Assembly (NCBI GenBank): GCA_017860085.1
Contig: JAFNAJ010000186.1
Span: 1-5,740 of the forward strand
Reading direction: 5' to 3'
DNA: 5,740 nucleotides
Origin: Acidobacteriota bacterium
Lineage (GTDB): Bacteria > Acidobacteriota > Vicinamibacteria > Vicinamibacterales > JAFNAJ01
Shown here: positions 1 through 5,740 of the stretch, one piece after another
Layout: each line of letters starts with the position of its first letter
Numbering within the stretch: position 1 is the first letter of the stretch
Made by a program: the position numbers and the translations under genes
The notes under the pieces: model-generated
Databases searched by the model: none
What the model was told of the DNA's origin: nothing
Seen by the model: the letters and a program-made list of their open reading frames with translations, nothing else

Positions 1-1
1 C

Positions 2-511
2 TGGGCTCTCGTTGGCGCGGCCGCCGCCATATGGCTGATGCCTGCGTTGGCGTGGGAGAGAGGCTGGTGGCAGGTGTCGTTTGCAGCGCTGGCTGCCTGC
101 ACCGCGGTCACGCTGCTCGCAGGTCTCGGCGGCCTCGTGCCCGCCCTCGCCTCTCGCTTCACGGCTCGGGATCTCGCCCGGCACTACAACCTCGCCGGAG
201 ACCTTCCGGCGCACCTGCTGTTCGTGGACGAGCGCGTGGGCTCTTTCCCTTTCTACCTGTCGCCGCCGCTCAGATCGCGGCTCTCACCGGAACGCGTTCG
301 GATGATCACCCCATCGGAAGCCTTTACGATGCGCGCGGCACCTCAAGACACGGCGTTCATCCTGACCGACGATCGTGCCGCGTCGTTGGCTACGTTCGTC
401 GATTGGACCACGACACCCAGCGAACGCGCGGGACACCACGTGATCGTCCCAGCCGAGGCCCTGATCTCGGCGCTGAAGGCCGGTCGTTCGGGAGGCCCTG
501 CCGTCCGCTGA
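2..511 (+). CDS. C-terminal part of a membrane glycosyltransferase-like protein (ArnT/PMT type), truncated by the window edge
   Basis: The reading frame is open from base 2 to a TGA at 509-511, giving 169 residues with no start in the window. ATG codons occur at 32 and 38, but both lie in or beside a hydrophobic helix that continues to the left edge, so they are probably internal. The visible part has two hydrophobic segments (about residues 1-16 and 22-45) and then a soluble tail. The tail contains ARDLARHYN, a run LLFVDERVGSFPFYLSPPLR, and a short mixed alpha/beta stretch. From memory, this resembles the C-terminal domain of ArnT-like, dolichyl-phosphate-mannose-transferase-type (GT39/GT83) proteins, whose catalytic acidic loop would lie in the missing N-terminal part. 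Such enzymes move a sugar from a polyprenyl-phosphate carrier to a lipid or protein acceptor outside the inner membrane. The acceptor cannot be told from this fragment. An unrelated polytopic membrane protein with a similar tail is the main alternative. Confidence 0.62.
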   Translation, partial: WALVGAAAAIWLMPALAWERGWWQVSFAALAACTAVTLLAGLGGLVPALASRFTARDLARHYNLAGDLPAHLLFVDERVGSFPFYLSPPLRSRLSPERVRMITPSEAFTMRAAPQDTAFILTDDRAASLATFVDWTTTPSERAGHHVIVPAEALISALKAGRSGGPAVR

Positions 512-627
512 CCATCGCCATCCACCTCACCAGCCCTCGATGTCCTGCGGCCGTTCGCCGGCCAGTCGGGTTGCACCACACCCCGTGATCGCGGGAGGAT
601 GACACCCGGTGCCGTCGGGGCATCCGT

Positions 628-632
628 GGAGG
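628..632 (+). promoter_or_regulatory. Ribosome binding site of the S9 peptidase gene
   Basis: GGAGG lies five bases upstream of the ATG at 638. It decides the start: the upstream in-frame ATG at 599 has a GGGAGG that touches the start codon directly (593-598), too close for normal initiation. Starting at 638 also puts the signal peptide exactly at the N-terminus. In the 126-base gap 512-637 I see no -10/-35 pair and no T-tailed hairpin. The only dyad is a 5-bp stem at 549-563. Confidence 0.75.
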
Positions 633-637
633 AACTC

Positions 638-2701
638 ATGTCTCGCCTGACCGCTCTTGCTCTGTCGTGCCTCTCCCTCCTGGCCGCCGCCGCGGCCGTC
701 GCGCAGCCTCATCCCTTCAACGTGCGCGACCTCATTGGCTTCGATCGCCTGTCCGAGCCCGCCGTGTCGCCGGACGGCTCGCGCATCGTGTTCACGGTGA
801 GCGTGCTCGACGAGGCCGCCGGTCGTCGTAGAACGGACCTCTGGCTCGTCAGGGCCGACGGAAGCGGCCTGCGCCAGTTGACGACGCACCAGGCGAGCGA
901 CACGAGCGCCACCTGGACGGCGGATGGCAAGAGCATCTACTTCCTGTCGAGCCGCTCGGGTTCGTCGCAGGTCTGGCGCATGCCCGCTGACGGTGGCGAG
1001 GCCGAACCGGTGACGAACGTGCCGTTGGACGTCGGCGCCTTCGCGCTGTCGCCCTCGGCGACGCACGTCGTGGTCGCGCTCGAGGTCTTCACCGATTGTC
1101 CGACGCTCGCCTGCACCACCGAGCGCCTCGAGGCGACGGCCAAGCGTAAGGCGTCTGGCCAGATCTTCGACCGCCTCTTCATCCGGCATTGGGACACCTG
1201 GAAGGACGGGCGCCGCTCGCACCTCTTCGCGGTGCCCGTGGCCGGGGGCGCGCCGATCGACCTGATGCGGGGCATGGACGCCGACGCACCGTCCAAGCCG
1301 TTTGGAGGCTCCGACGAGTTCGCCTTCACGCCAGACGGCCGCGCCGTGGTGTTCACCGCGCGTCAGGCGGGCCGCGAGGAGGCCTGGTCGACGAATTTCG
1401 ACCTCTGGTTCTCGTCCATCGAGGGCTCAGCCGCGCCACGCAACTTGACGGCGTCCAATGCCGCGTGGGACACGGCTCCCGTGTTCTCGCCCGACGGAAA
1501 GACCCTGGCCTACCGTGCCATGACGCGTGCGGGATACGAGGCCGACCGCTTCCGGATCGTCCTGCGGCAATGGCCCGACGGTCCCACGCGCGTGCTGACT
1601 GAAGGCTGGGACCGCTCGCCGGACGGTGTGGTCTGGTCGGCCGACGGGCGCACGCTCTACGCGACGGCCGGCAACCTCGGCCAGGTGTCGCTGTTTGCCA
1701 TCGATGCCGCCACCGGGCAGGTGCGGACGGTGGCGAAGGAAGGGCACATCGTGGCACCCGGGGTTGCCGGCGACCGGCTCGTGTTCCTGCTCGACCATCT
1801 GAAGTCGCCGGCCGAGCTGCACAGCGTGCGTCCCGACGGCAGCGACCTGAAGGCCATCACGACCATCAACGCCTCGCGGCTGGCCAGCGTCAGCATGGGC
1901 GACGCCGAGCAGTTCACGTTCAAGGGCTGGAACGACGAAACGGTGTACGCGTGGGTCGTGAAGCCCGTCGGGTTCCAGGTCGGCAAGAAGTATCCGCTGG
2001 CCTTCCTGATCCACGGCGGGCCGCAGGGGTCGTTCTCGAACAACTTCCACTACCGGTGGAATGCGCAGGTGTACGCGGCGGCTGGCTACGCCGCCGTGAT
2101 GGTCGACTTCCATGGGTCGACGGGCTATGGGCAGGCGTTCACCGATGCGATCAACGGCGACTGGGGAGGCAAGCCGCTGGTCGATCTGCAGAAGGGCTTC
2201 GACGCGGCTGCCGCGCGCTACACGTGGATTGATACCGACCGCGCGTGCGCCCTCGGCGCATCGTACGGCGGGTACATGATCAACTGGATTGCCGGCAACT
2301 GGCCCGACCGCTTCCGCTGTCTCGTGAACCACGACGGCAATCTCGACGAGCGCATGGCTTACTACGACACCGAGGAGTTGTGGTTCCCGGAGTGGGAGCG
2401 CGGCGGCACGCCCTGGGACAAGCCAGAGGCGTACGCCAGGCACAACCCGATCGACTACGTGAAGAACTGGAAGACGCCGATGCTCGTCGTGCACGGCGGC
2501 AGGGACTACCGGGTGGTCGACACCCAGGGCATCTCGACCTTCACCGCGCTCCAGCGGCGAGGCATTCCCAGCAGGTTCCTGTATTTCCCGGACGAGAACC
2601 ACTGGGTGCTGAAGCCGGCCAACAGCGTGCTGTGGCACGAGACGGTGCTGGCGTGGCTGGCGGAGTGGACCAGGCCTGCGCCCCCGTCGGGATCGCGCTG
2701 A
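638..2701 (+). CDS. Secreted S9-family serine peptidase, dipeptidyl-peptidase 5-like (prolyl oligopeptidase superfamily)
   Basis: This is a complete 687-residue exopeptidase of the prolyl oligopeptidase clan, predicted to release dipeptides from peptide N-termini in the periplasm or outside the cell. Residues 1-22 form a signal peptide (Arg3, a hydrophobic Leu/Ala core, probable cleavage AVA|QP). Residues of about 30-420 are a beta-propeller with TolB/PD40-type blades, marked by SPDG 44-47, TADG 94-97, TPDG 231-234, SPDG 284-287 and SADG 334-337. Cys154 and Cys159 could form a disulfide. The C-terminal alpha/beta hydrolase domain has HGGPQGS at 459-465 near the oxyanion hole, the HGSTGYG element, nucleophile Ser542 in GASYGG, Asp623 in HGGRDYR and His655 in DENHW, so the triad is intact. 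The length is normal for bacterial DPP5/S9C enzymes, and the region around DENHWVLKPAN closely matches proteobacterial DPP5-like proteins as I remember them. The dipeptidyl specificity is inferred; acylaminoacyl peptidase activity is the alternative. There is no clear promoter of its own. It ends directly against the convergent glycosyltransferase gene. Confidence 0.93.
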   Translation: MSRLTALALSCLSLLAAAAAVAQPHPFNVRDLIGFDRLSEPAVSPDGSRIVFTVSVLDEAAGRRRTDLWLVRADGSGLRQLTTHQASDTSATWTADGKSIYFLSSRSGSSQVWRMPADGGEAEPVTNVPLDVGAFALSPSATHVVVALEVFTDCPTLACTTERLEATAKRKASGQIFDRLFIRHWDTWKDGRRSHLFAVPVAGGAPIDLMRGMDADAPSKPFGGSDEFAFTPDGRAVVFTARQAGREEAWSTNFDLWFSSIEGSAAPRNLTASNAAWDTAPVFSPDGKTLAYRAMTRAGYEADRFRIVLRQWPDGPTRVLTEGWDRSPDGVVWSADGRTLYATAGNLGQVSLFAIDAATGQVRTVAKEGHIVAPGVAGDRLVFLLDHLKSPAELHSVRPDGSDLKAITTINASRLASVSMGDAEQFTFKGWNDETVYAWVVKPVGFQVGKKYPLAFLIHGGPQGSFSNNFHYRWNAQVYAAAGYAAVMVDFHGSTGYGQAFTDAINGDWGGKPLVDLQKGFDAAAARYTWIDTDRACALGASYGGYMINWIAGNWPDRFRCLVNHDGNLDERMAYYDTEELWFPEWERGGTPWDKPEAYARHNPIDYVKNWKTPMLVVHGGRDYRVVDTQGISTFTALQRRGIPSRFLYFPDENHWVLKPANSVLWHETVLAWLAEWTRPAPPSGSR

Positions 2702-4246
2702 CTACCGCGTGCACCCTCGTCGTCGGAAGATCCTGACGCGGTCGACCTCGCCAGCGAGGTCGAATCCCTGGTCGATGTACGACTGCAGTCGCGGGTACCT
2801 CTCAATTGGATAGTGGTTCCACCGGTAGATGCCGGCAGGCGCGGTGTCGACGATGAAGGTGGCGGCGTTGCGCTCGAGGTCGTCCATCAACCAGTCCCAG
2901 TGGGCTTCGACGACCTGTTCCTCGGAGTCGTGGCCGCGACGGACGGCCTCGAGGTTGCCCGAGACGTAGCCTGTGAGCCGTGATTGCGCCATCACGACGA
3001 ACCGCGACGCCGCCGGCATGTCGGCGTAGTAGTAGATGATCGGCGCGTAGCCCCACACGAACAGCGTCCCCGACGGATAGCACGGATCCTGGCGCAGGAC
3101 GTGCGCGATCCTGCCGAACACGGGATCCCGCTCGCGATAGACGCGGTTGCTGGTGAGATAGAGCACAGCGTTCGCGATCGTGAACCCCACGAGCACGGCA
3201 GTCGACCAGCCGACGAGGATCCGGCCCTGACGTCCCACCGGCGCGCGGAGCGCGACGCTCGCCCAAGGCGCCGCCGCGACGGCGAGCGGCACGTACAGCT
3301 GGATGAAATAGTGCGGGTAGAACCGCAGGCCCAGGAGCGTGGGCGGGATCGAGATCAGGATGAGGACCGTCACCAGCAGGGCCCTGTACGAGCGCCACTC
3401 CCCTGCCCACGAACGCCATGCGCCCCACCACAGCGGCCCGGTCACGATCAGGAACGGCAGGAAGTAGCTCAGCGCCCGCTCGGCGGCCTCGCGCATCGAG
3501 ATGGGGTTGCTCGTGTAGTGGAGGTTGTTGCCAATCGTCCAGTAGAGCAGCGCGTCGCCGGCGCCGCGTGAGGCGAACCAGCCCCACGTCGCGAGCAGCG
3601 GCACGCAGAAGCCGGTGCCGAGCGCCGCGATCGACCAGGCGCACCGCCGCACGTCTTGTCGCACCGCTCCTGCCACCACAATCGCAAGCGCCAGGGCGAG
3701 TCCCCACGTCGCGGCCTGGTACCGAAGCAGAAATGCCAGGCCAATCAGGAGGCCTGCGGCGCCCGACCGCCAGAGCGCCAGCGCGTCCTGCTCGTCTCGC
3801 AACAGCACGAGGGCCCACGACGCGGGCAGGATCATCAGGATCTCGGTGTTCGACGCCAGCATGTCGTGTCCGATGAATGCGGCGCTGTAGACGAGAAAGA
3901 GCAGGCCACCAACCAGCCCTTCGCGTCGATGGTGGAAGAATGCCGACACGGCGAACGCCGTGAGCGGAACAGTGACGAGCGCGGTGACGAGGTGCACCGC
4001 GAACAGGCTGCGCCCGAAGAGCAGTTGAGCGGCGGCGTAGTAGATGTAGAGCAGCGGGGGCTTGTTGTTGACGAACTCCGCGTACAGGAGACGTCCCCGC
4101 ATCATCTCCCACGACCCGACGATGTGCGCCGACTCGTCGAGGTCGATGACGTCGACGATGAGCGACAGCCACCGCGTCGCGAGGCTGACTGCCACGAACA
4201 AGAGCAGCCGCTGCCACGCCGCCAGGCGGCGTTCGTCCCGCTCCAT
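2702..4246 (-). CDS. Polytopic GT-C glycosyltransferase, ArnT/PMT-like (GT39-type) family
   Basis: This is a complete 514-residue integral membrane protein, a usual length for the family. It is predicted to transfer a sugar from a polyprenyl-phosphate donor on the outer face of the inner membrane; donor and acceptor are unknown. The N-terminal helix (about 13-31) leads into an acidic loop with DLDES at 35-39, where GT-C enzymes keep their catalytic acidic residues. NNKPPLLY follows at 60-67, a hallmark of the PMT_2/ArnT-like group, and SNTE at 132-135. Many further hydrophobic helices run to about residue 365 (for example 82-104, 111-128, 163-193, 204-224, 261-275, 288-305, 313-333, 343-364). 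FYPHYFIQLYVPLA at 309-322 also fits. A soluble tail of about 150 residues contains WGYAPIIYYYAD and VDTAPAGIYRW. The ATG at 4246 has only a weak GAG-like ribosome binding site, consistent with translation coupled to mscL, 35 bases upstream on the same strand. The stop abuts the peptidase stop. It is a second ArnT-like gene besides the one at the left edge, but facing the other way. Confidence 0.88.
   Translation of the reverse strand: MERDERRLAAWQRLLLFVAVSLATRWLSLIVDVIDLDESAHIVGSWEMMRGRLLYAEFVNNKPPLLYIYYAAAQLLFGRSLFAVHLVTALVTVPLTAFAVSAFFHHRREGLVGGLLFLVYSAAFIGHDMLASNTEILMILPASWALVLLRDEQDALALWRSGAAGLLIGLAFLLRYQAATWGLALALAIVVAGAVRQDVRRCAWSIAALGTGFCVPLLATWGWFASRGAGDALLYWTIGNNLHYTSNPISMREAAERALSYFLPFLIVTGPLWWGAWRSWAGEWRSYRALLVTVLILISIPPTLLGLRFYPHYFIQLYVPLAVAAAPWASVALRAPVGRQGRILVGWSTAVLVGFTIANAVLYLTSNRVYRERDPVFGRIAHVLRQDPCYPSGTLFVWGYAPIIYYYADMPAASRFVVMAQSRLTGYVSGNLEAVRRGHDSEEQVVEAHWDWLMDDLERNAATFIVDTAPAGIYRWNHYPIERYPRLQSYIDQGFDLAGEVDRVRIFRRRGCTR
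2742..2763. repeat. Perfect 9-bp inverted repeat with 4-base loop at the convergent gene junction
   Basis: TCGACCTCG (2742-2750), loop CCAG, then CGAGGTCGA (2755-2763). The dyad lies 40 bases past the peptidase stop and inside the last codons of the convergent glycosyltransferase (residues GEVD and neighbours). Either transcript could fold it. There is no T-tract on either side, so it is not a textbook intrinsic terminator. It may act as a 3'-end stabiliser or attenuator, or be a by-product of GC-rich coding sequence. Confidence 0.45.
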
Positions 4247-4281
4247 GCGCGCGACTCGCGGTGAGGAAGGTTCGCCGGCCG

Positions 4282-4707
4282 CTACGGACGCTTCTTGAGC
4301 AGGTCGCGAATCTCGGTCAACAGCGTCTCGGTGGCCGACGGCGCGGGCGGTGCGGCCGCCTGCTCACGGCGAAGGCGGTTCATCCCCTTCACAACCATGA
4401 ACAGGGCCCACGCAACGATGATGAAGCTGATGATGGCGTTGACGAACAGTCCGTAGTTCACCGTGACCGCGCCAGCCGCCTGCGCGTCTGCCAACGTGGC
4501 ATAGGGAGCGGCCGCCTTGGCCCCCTCCTTCAGAACGAAGAAGAAGTTGGCGAAGTCCATCCCCCCGAGCAACGTGCCGAACGCGGGCATCAGCACGTCT
4601 TTGACGAGGGAATTCACGATGGTGCCGAACGCGCCGCCGATGATGATGCCGACGGCCATGTCGAGCATGTTGCCCTTGACCGCAAACTCGCGGAATTCCT
4701 TGAGCAT
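4282..4707 (-). CDS. mscL: Large-conductance mechanosensitive channel MscL
   Basis: This is a 141-residue inner-membrane channel that opens a wide pore under membrane tension and releases solutes during osmotic downshock. It forms homopentamers in characterised species. The N-terminal amphipathic helix FREFAVKGN (5-13) is followed by TM1 (about 14-40), with the pore-lining pattern Met17, Gly20, Ile21, Gly24. These align with Leu19, Gly22, Val23 and Gly26 of the E. coli protein, so the narrowest position carries Met instead of Leu. The periplasmic loop (about 42-83) includes GGMDF and an Ala-rich stretch somewhat longer than in E. coli. TM2 is about 85-106, followed by the basic NRLRRE (110-115) and the conserved C-terminal bundle helix LLTEIRDLLKK (129-139). 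E. coli MscL has 136 residues, so the length is normal. A strong ribosome binding site precedes the ATG. The glycosyltransferase gene follows after 35 bases on the same strand, probably co-transcribed without a functional link. Confidence 0.97.
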   Translation of the reverse strand: MLKEFREFAVKGNMLDMAVGIIIGGAFGTIVNSLVKDVLMPAFGTLLGGMDFANFFFVLKEGAKAAAPYATLADAQAAGAVTVNYGLFVNAIISFIIVAWALFMVVKGMNRLRREQAAAPPAPSATETLLTEIRDLLKKRP

Positions 4708-4715
4708 GACGCGAA

Positions 4716-4721
4716 CCTCCC
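4716..4721 (-). promoter_or_regulatory. Ribosome binding site of mscL
   Basis: On the minus strand GGGAGG sits eight bases before the mscL ATG (4707-4705), near-ideal spacing. It confirms the start, which also matches the conserved MscL N-terminus. I could not find a convincing -10/-35 pair for mscL between here and 4865. Confidence 0.8.
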
Positions 4722-4743
4722 GTGTCGGAGAACCGATGCCTCG

Positions 4744-4792
4744 AAAAAGGTGAGTGTCCCCTTTTTGTTGCCTGTCCCCCTTGTGGGGGTCA
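4744..4792. repeat. REP-like palindromic block in the divergent intergenic region
   Basis: Two adjacent dyads. The first pairs AAAAAGG (4744-4750) with CCTTTTT (4760-4766) around a 9-base loop, so both strands end in a five-T run. The second pairs CCCCC (4776-4780) with GGGGG (4785-4789) around TTGT, extendable by two pairs (TG with CA) beyond one T-T mismatch. TGTCCCC occurs in both halves (4755-4761 and 4773-4779), 18 bases apart. Read on the minus strand, the pattern GGGGACA-N-CACC bounded by A5 and T5 resembles short palindromes I remember near Y1/RAYT (REP-associated tyrosine transposase) genes in several phyla; this is memory, not a search. No transposase gene is in the window. The first dyad could also act as a weak bidirectional terminator, in which case it would lie in the mscL leader. 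Confidence 0.5.
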
Positions 4793-4827
4793 TTGTCGCA
4801 CGCCGCAATCGTCAGTGCCGAGGGGCA

Positions 4828-4833
4828 TATAAT
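4828..4833 (+). promoter_or_regulatory. Probable -10 promoter box of the BNR propeller gene
   Basis: A perfect TATAAT stands out in GC-rich surroundings, 32 bases before the GTG start. It would place transcription initiation near 4840 and leave a leader of roughly 26 bases that still contains the ribosome binding site. No good -35 hexamer is seen at 16-18 bases upstream (the sequence there is near GCAATC). TTGTCG at 4793-4798 is too far away. The promoter may be weak or activator-dependent. Confidence 0.55.
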
Positions 4834-4855
4834 CGGGCCGCTCTCGCCGCTTCCC

Positions 4856-4860
4856 GGAGG
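4856..4860 (+). promoter_or_regulatory. Ribosome binding site of the BNR propeller gene
   Basis: GGAGG lies five bases before the GTG at 4866, the same spacing as for the peptidase gene. It is the main evidence for choosing this GTG start, together with the signal peptide that begins there. Confidence 0.75.
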
Positions 4861-4865
4861 CTGCC

Positions 4866-5740
4866 GTGACCGTTCTCACACACGCCGCCCGCCTGTGCTC
4901 AGTGGCGGCCGTTGTCCTGGCCATCCACCCCACGACGTCGACGCTGACGGTGCGCGCCTCGCAAGAGTCGCAGGAAGGTGTCGGCGGTGGCGCCCCCGCC
5001 TCGCCGTATGCCGCGCTGCCCTATCGCTTCGTCGGCCCTCCCGGCAACCGGGTCAGTGCCGTGGCCGGCGTGCCCGGCGACTGGAACACCTACTACGCCG
5101 GCGGTGCCTCGGGCGGCGTCTGGAAGTCGACCGACGGCGGCAACCGCTGGCGGCCCGTGTTCGACGACCAGGAGGCCCAGTCGATCGGCGCCATCGCGGT
5201 GGCCCCGTCTGACGCGAACCACGTGTGGGTCGGCACCGGCGAGACGTTCATCCGCAGCAACGTCTCGATCGGCAACGGCATCTACAAGTCGACCGACGCT
5301 GGCAAGACCTGGCAGCACATGGGCCTCGACAGGACCGGGCGCATCGGGCGGGTCATCGTCCACCCGCGTGACCCGAACGTGGTGTATGCGGCGGCGCTCG
5401 GCCACTGCTACGGCCCCCAGCCCGAGCGGGGCGTGTATCGCACGACCGACGGCGGGAAGACGTGGGACCGCGTGCTGTTCGTCGACGAGCAGACGGGCGC
5501 CGCCGATCTCGCGATGGACCCCTCGAATCCCGCGGTGCTCTTCGCGGGCACGTGGCAGATCGACATCAAGACCTGGGGCCGGGTGAGCGGCGGCCCCGGA
5601 AGTGGCGTGTTCGTCTCGCGCGACGGCGGCACCACGTGGAGGCGCCTGCAGGGCAACGGCCTCCCGGCATCGCCGCTCGGCAAGATCGCCGTGTCGGTCG
5701 CGCAGGACAATCCGGCCCGCGTCTACGCGCTCATCGAAAC
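4866..5740 (+). CDS. N-terminal part of an exported BNR/Asp-box (sortilin VPS10-like) propeller protein, cut by the right edge
   Basis: The frame starts at GTG 4866 and stays open to the edge, giving 291 residues without a stop. It has an N-terminal signal peptide: Arg9, a hydrophobic core at 10-20, and possible cleavage after VRA (29-31). Four Asp-boxes of the form S/T-x-D-x-G-x-x-W follow: STDGGNRW 88-95, STDAGKTW 142-149, TTDGGKTW 193-200 and SRDGGTTW 251-258. Their 51-58 residue spacing is that of successive propeller blades. The first two boxes share 13 identical bases (5124-5136 and 5286-5298). The stretches YRFVGPPGNRVSAVAGVPGD and NVSIGNGIYKSTDAG match the start of large secreted BNR-repeat or 'VPS10 domain' proteins, often about 1000 residues, that I know to be multicopy in Acidobacteriota. 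These are often annotated as glycosyl hydrolases, but I see no catalytic residue here. Function is unknown; binding or processing of extracellular glycans or proteins is a guess. It is transcribed divergently from mscL. Confidence 0.88.
   Translation, partial: MTVLTHAARLCSVAAVVLAIHPTTSTLTVRASQESQEGVGGGAPASPYAALPYRFVGPPGNRVSAVAGVPGDWNTYYAGGASGGVWKSTDGGNRWRPVFDDQEAQSIGAIAVAPSDANHVWVGTGETFIRSNVSIGNGIYKSTDAGKTWQHMGLDRTGRIGRVIVHPRDPNVVYAAALGHCYGPQPERGVYRTTDGGKTWDRVLFVDEQTGAADLAMDPSNPAVLFAGTWQIDIKTWGRVSGGPGSGVFVSRDGGTTWRRLQGNGLPASPLGKIAVSVAQDNPARVYALIE

Noticed and set aside
549..563. 5-bp hairpin GGCCG-TTCGC-CGGCC after the left-edge gene, as a possible terminator
   Set aside because: The stem is short, has no T-tract, and such dyads are frequent in GC-rich DNA.
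668..670. Cys11 of the peptidase signal region as a lipoprotein attachment site
   Set aside because: The cysteine is too close to the N-terminus and the preceding residues ALS do not make a good lipobox; the AVA|QP signal peptidase I site fits better.
1427..2638. 403-codon open frame antisense to the S9 peptidase
   Set aside because: It lies wholly opposite a gene with intact catalytic motifs. Its translation is low-complexity Arg/Val/Pro-rich with no recognisable domain, which is typical of reverse-strand frames in GC-rich DNA.
2802..4217. 471-codon open frame on the same strand as the GT-C glycosyltransferase but in another frame
   Set aside because: The translation is Arg/Ala-rich without membrane helices, while the frame 2702-4246 carries family motifs and helices.
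4250..4260. 11-base near-palindrome CGCGACTCGCG just before the glycosyltransferase start, as a possible operator
   Set aside because: It has five pairs around a single central base in very GC-rich sequence and no second copy; chance is a sufficient explanation.
4755..4779. Two TGTCCCC copies as the start of a CRISPR or other tandem array
   Set aside because: There are only two 7-base copies with no further units or regular spacers; they are better seen as parts of the palindromic block.
4261..4869. 202-codon plus-strand frame across mscL and the intergenic region
   Set aside because: It is antisense to the unmistakable mscL gene and runs through its ribosome binding site; the translation shows no domain.

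Overview
The window is GC-rich bacterial DNA with dense coding and long spurious open frames on the opposite strand, as expected at this GC content. The gene mix is a secreted S9 dipeptidyl peptidase of the DPP5 type, a secreted Asp-box/BNR propeller protein, two polytopic GT-C (ArnT/PMT-like) glycosyltransferases and MscL. The closest match I know of is Acidobacteriota, perhaps the Vicinamibacteria. That placement is an inference from protein resemblance; no rRNA or marker gene is present.

Layout, left to right. Positions 2-511 (+) are the C-terminal end of a membrane glycosyltransferase-like protein that begins outside the window. A 126-base gap with no convincing promoter follows. Positions 638-2701 (+) encode an exported S9-family serine peptidase with an intact catalytic triad. 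Its TGA stop directly abuts the TAG stop of a convergent gene at 2702-4246 (-), a complete 514-residue GT-C glycosyltransferase. A perfect 9-bp stem-loop lies just past this stop junction. Upstream of the glycosyltransferase on the same strand, 35 bases away, is mscL (4282-4707, -), so mscL and the glycosyltransferase probably form a two-gene transcription unit. The divergent intergenic region 4708-4865 holds the mscL ribosome binding site, a REP-like palindromic block, a TATAAT -10 box and a strong ribosome binding site. The last gene, 4866 to the right edge (+), starts with GTG and encodes the N-terminal 291 residues of an exported BNR/sortilin-like propeller protein.

The genes do not form one obvious pathway. 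The peptidase and the propeller protein are envelope or secreted proteins, and the two GT-C enzymes probably transfer sugars from polyprenyl-phosphate donors at the membrane. MscL is a house-keeping osmotic safety valve. I see no CRISPR array, tRNA, rRNA, prophage or transposase gene, and no evidence for a new biological system. The parts most worth a second look are the REP-like block in the divergent intergenic region, the zero-gap convergent stops with the nearby stem-loop, and the GTG-started propeller gene at the right edge.
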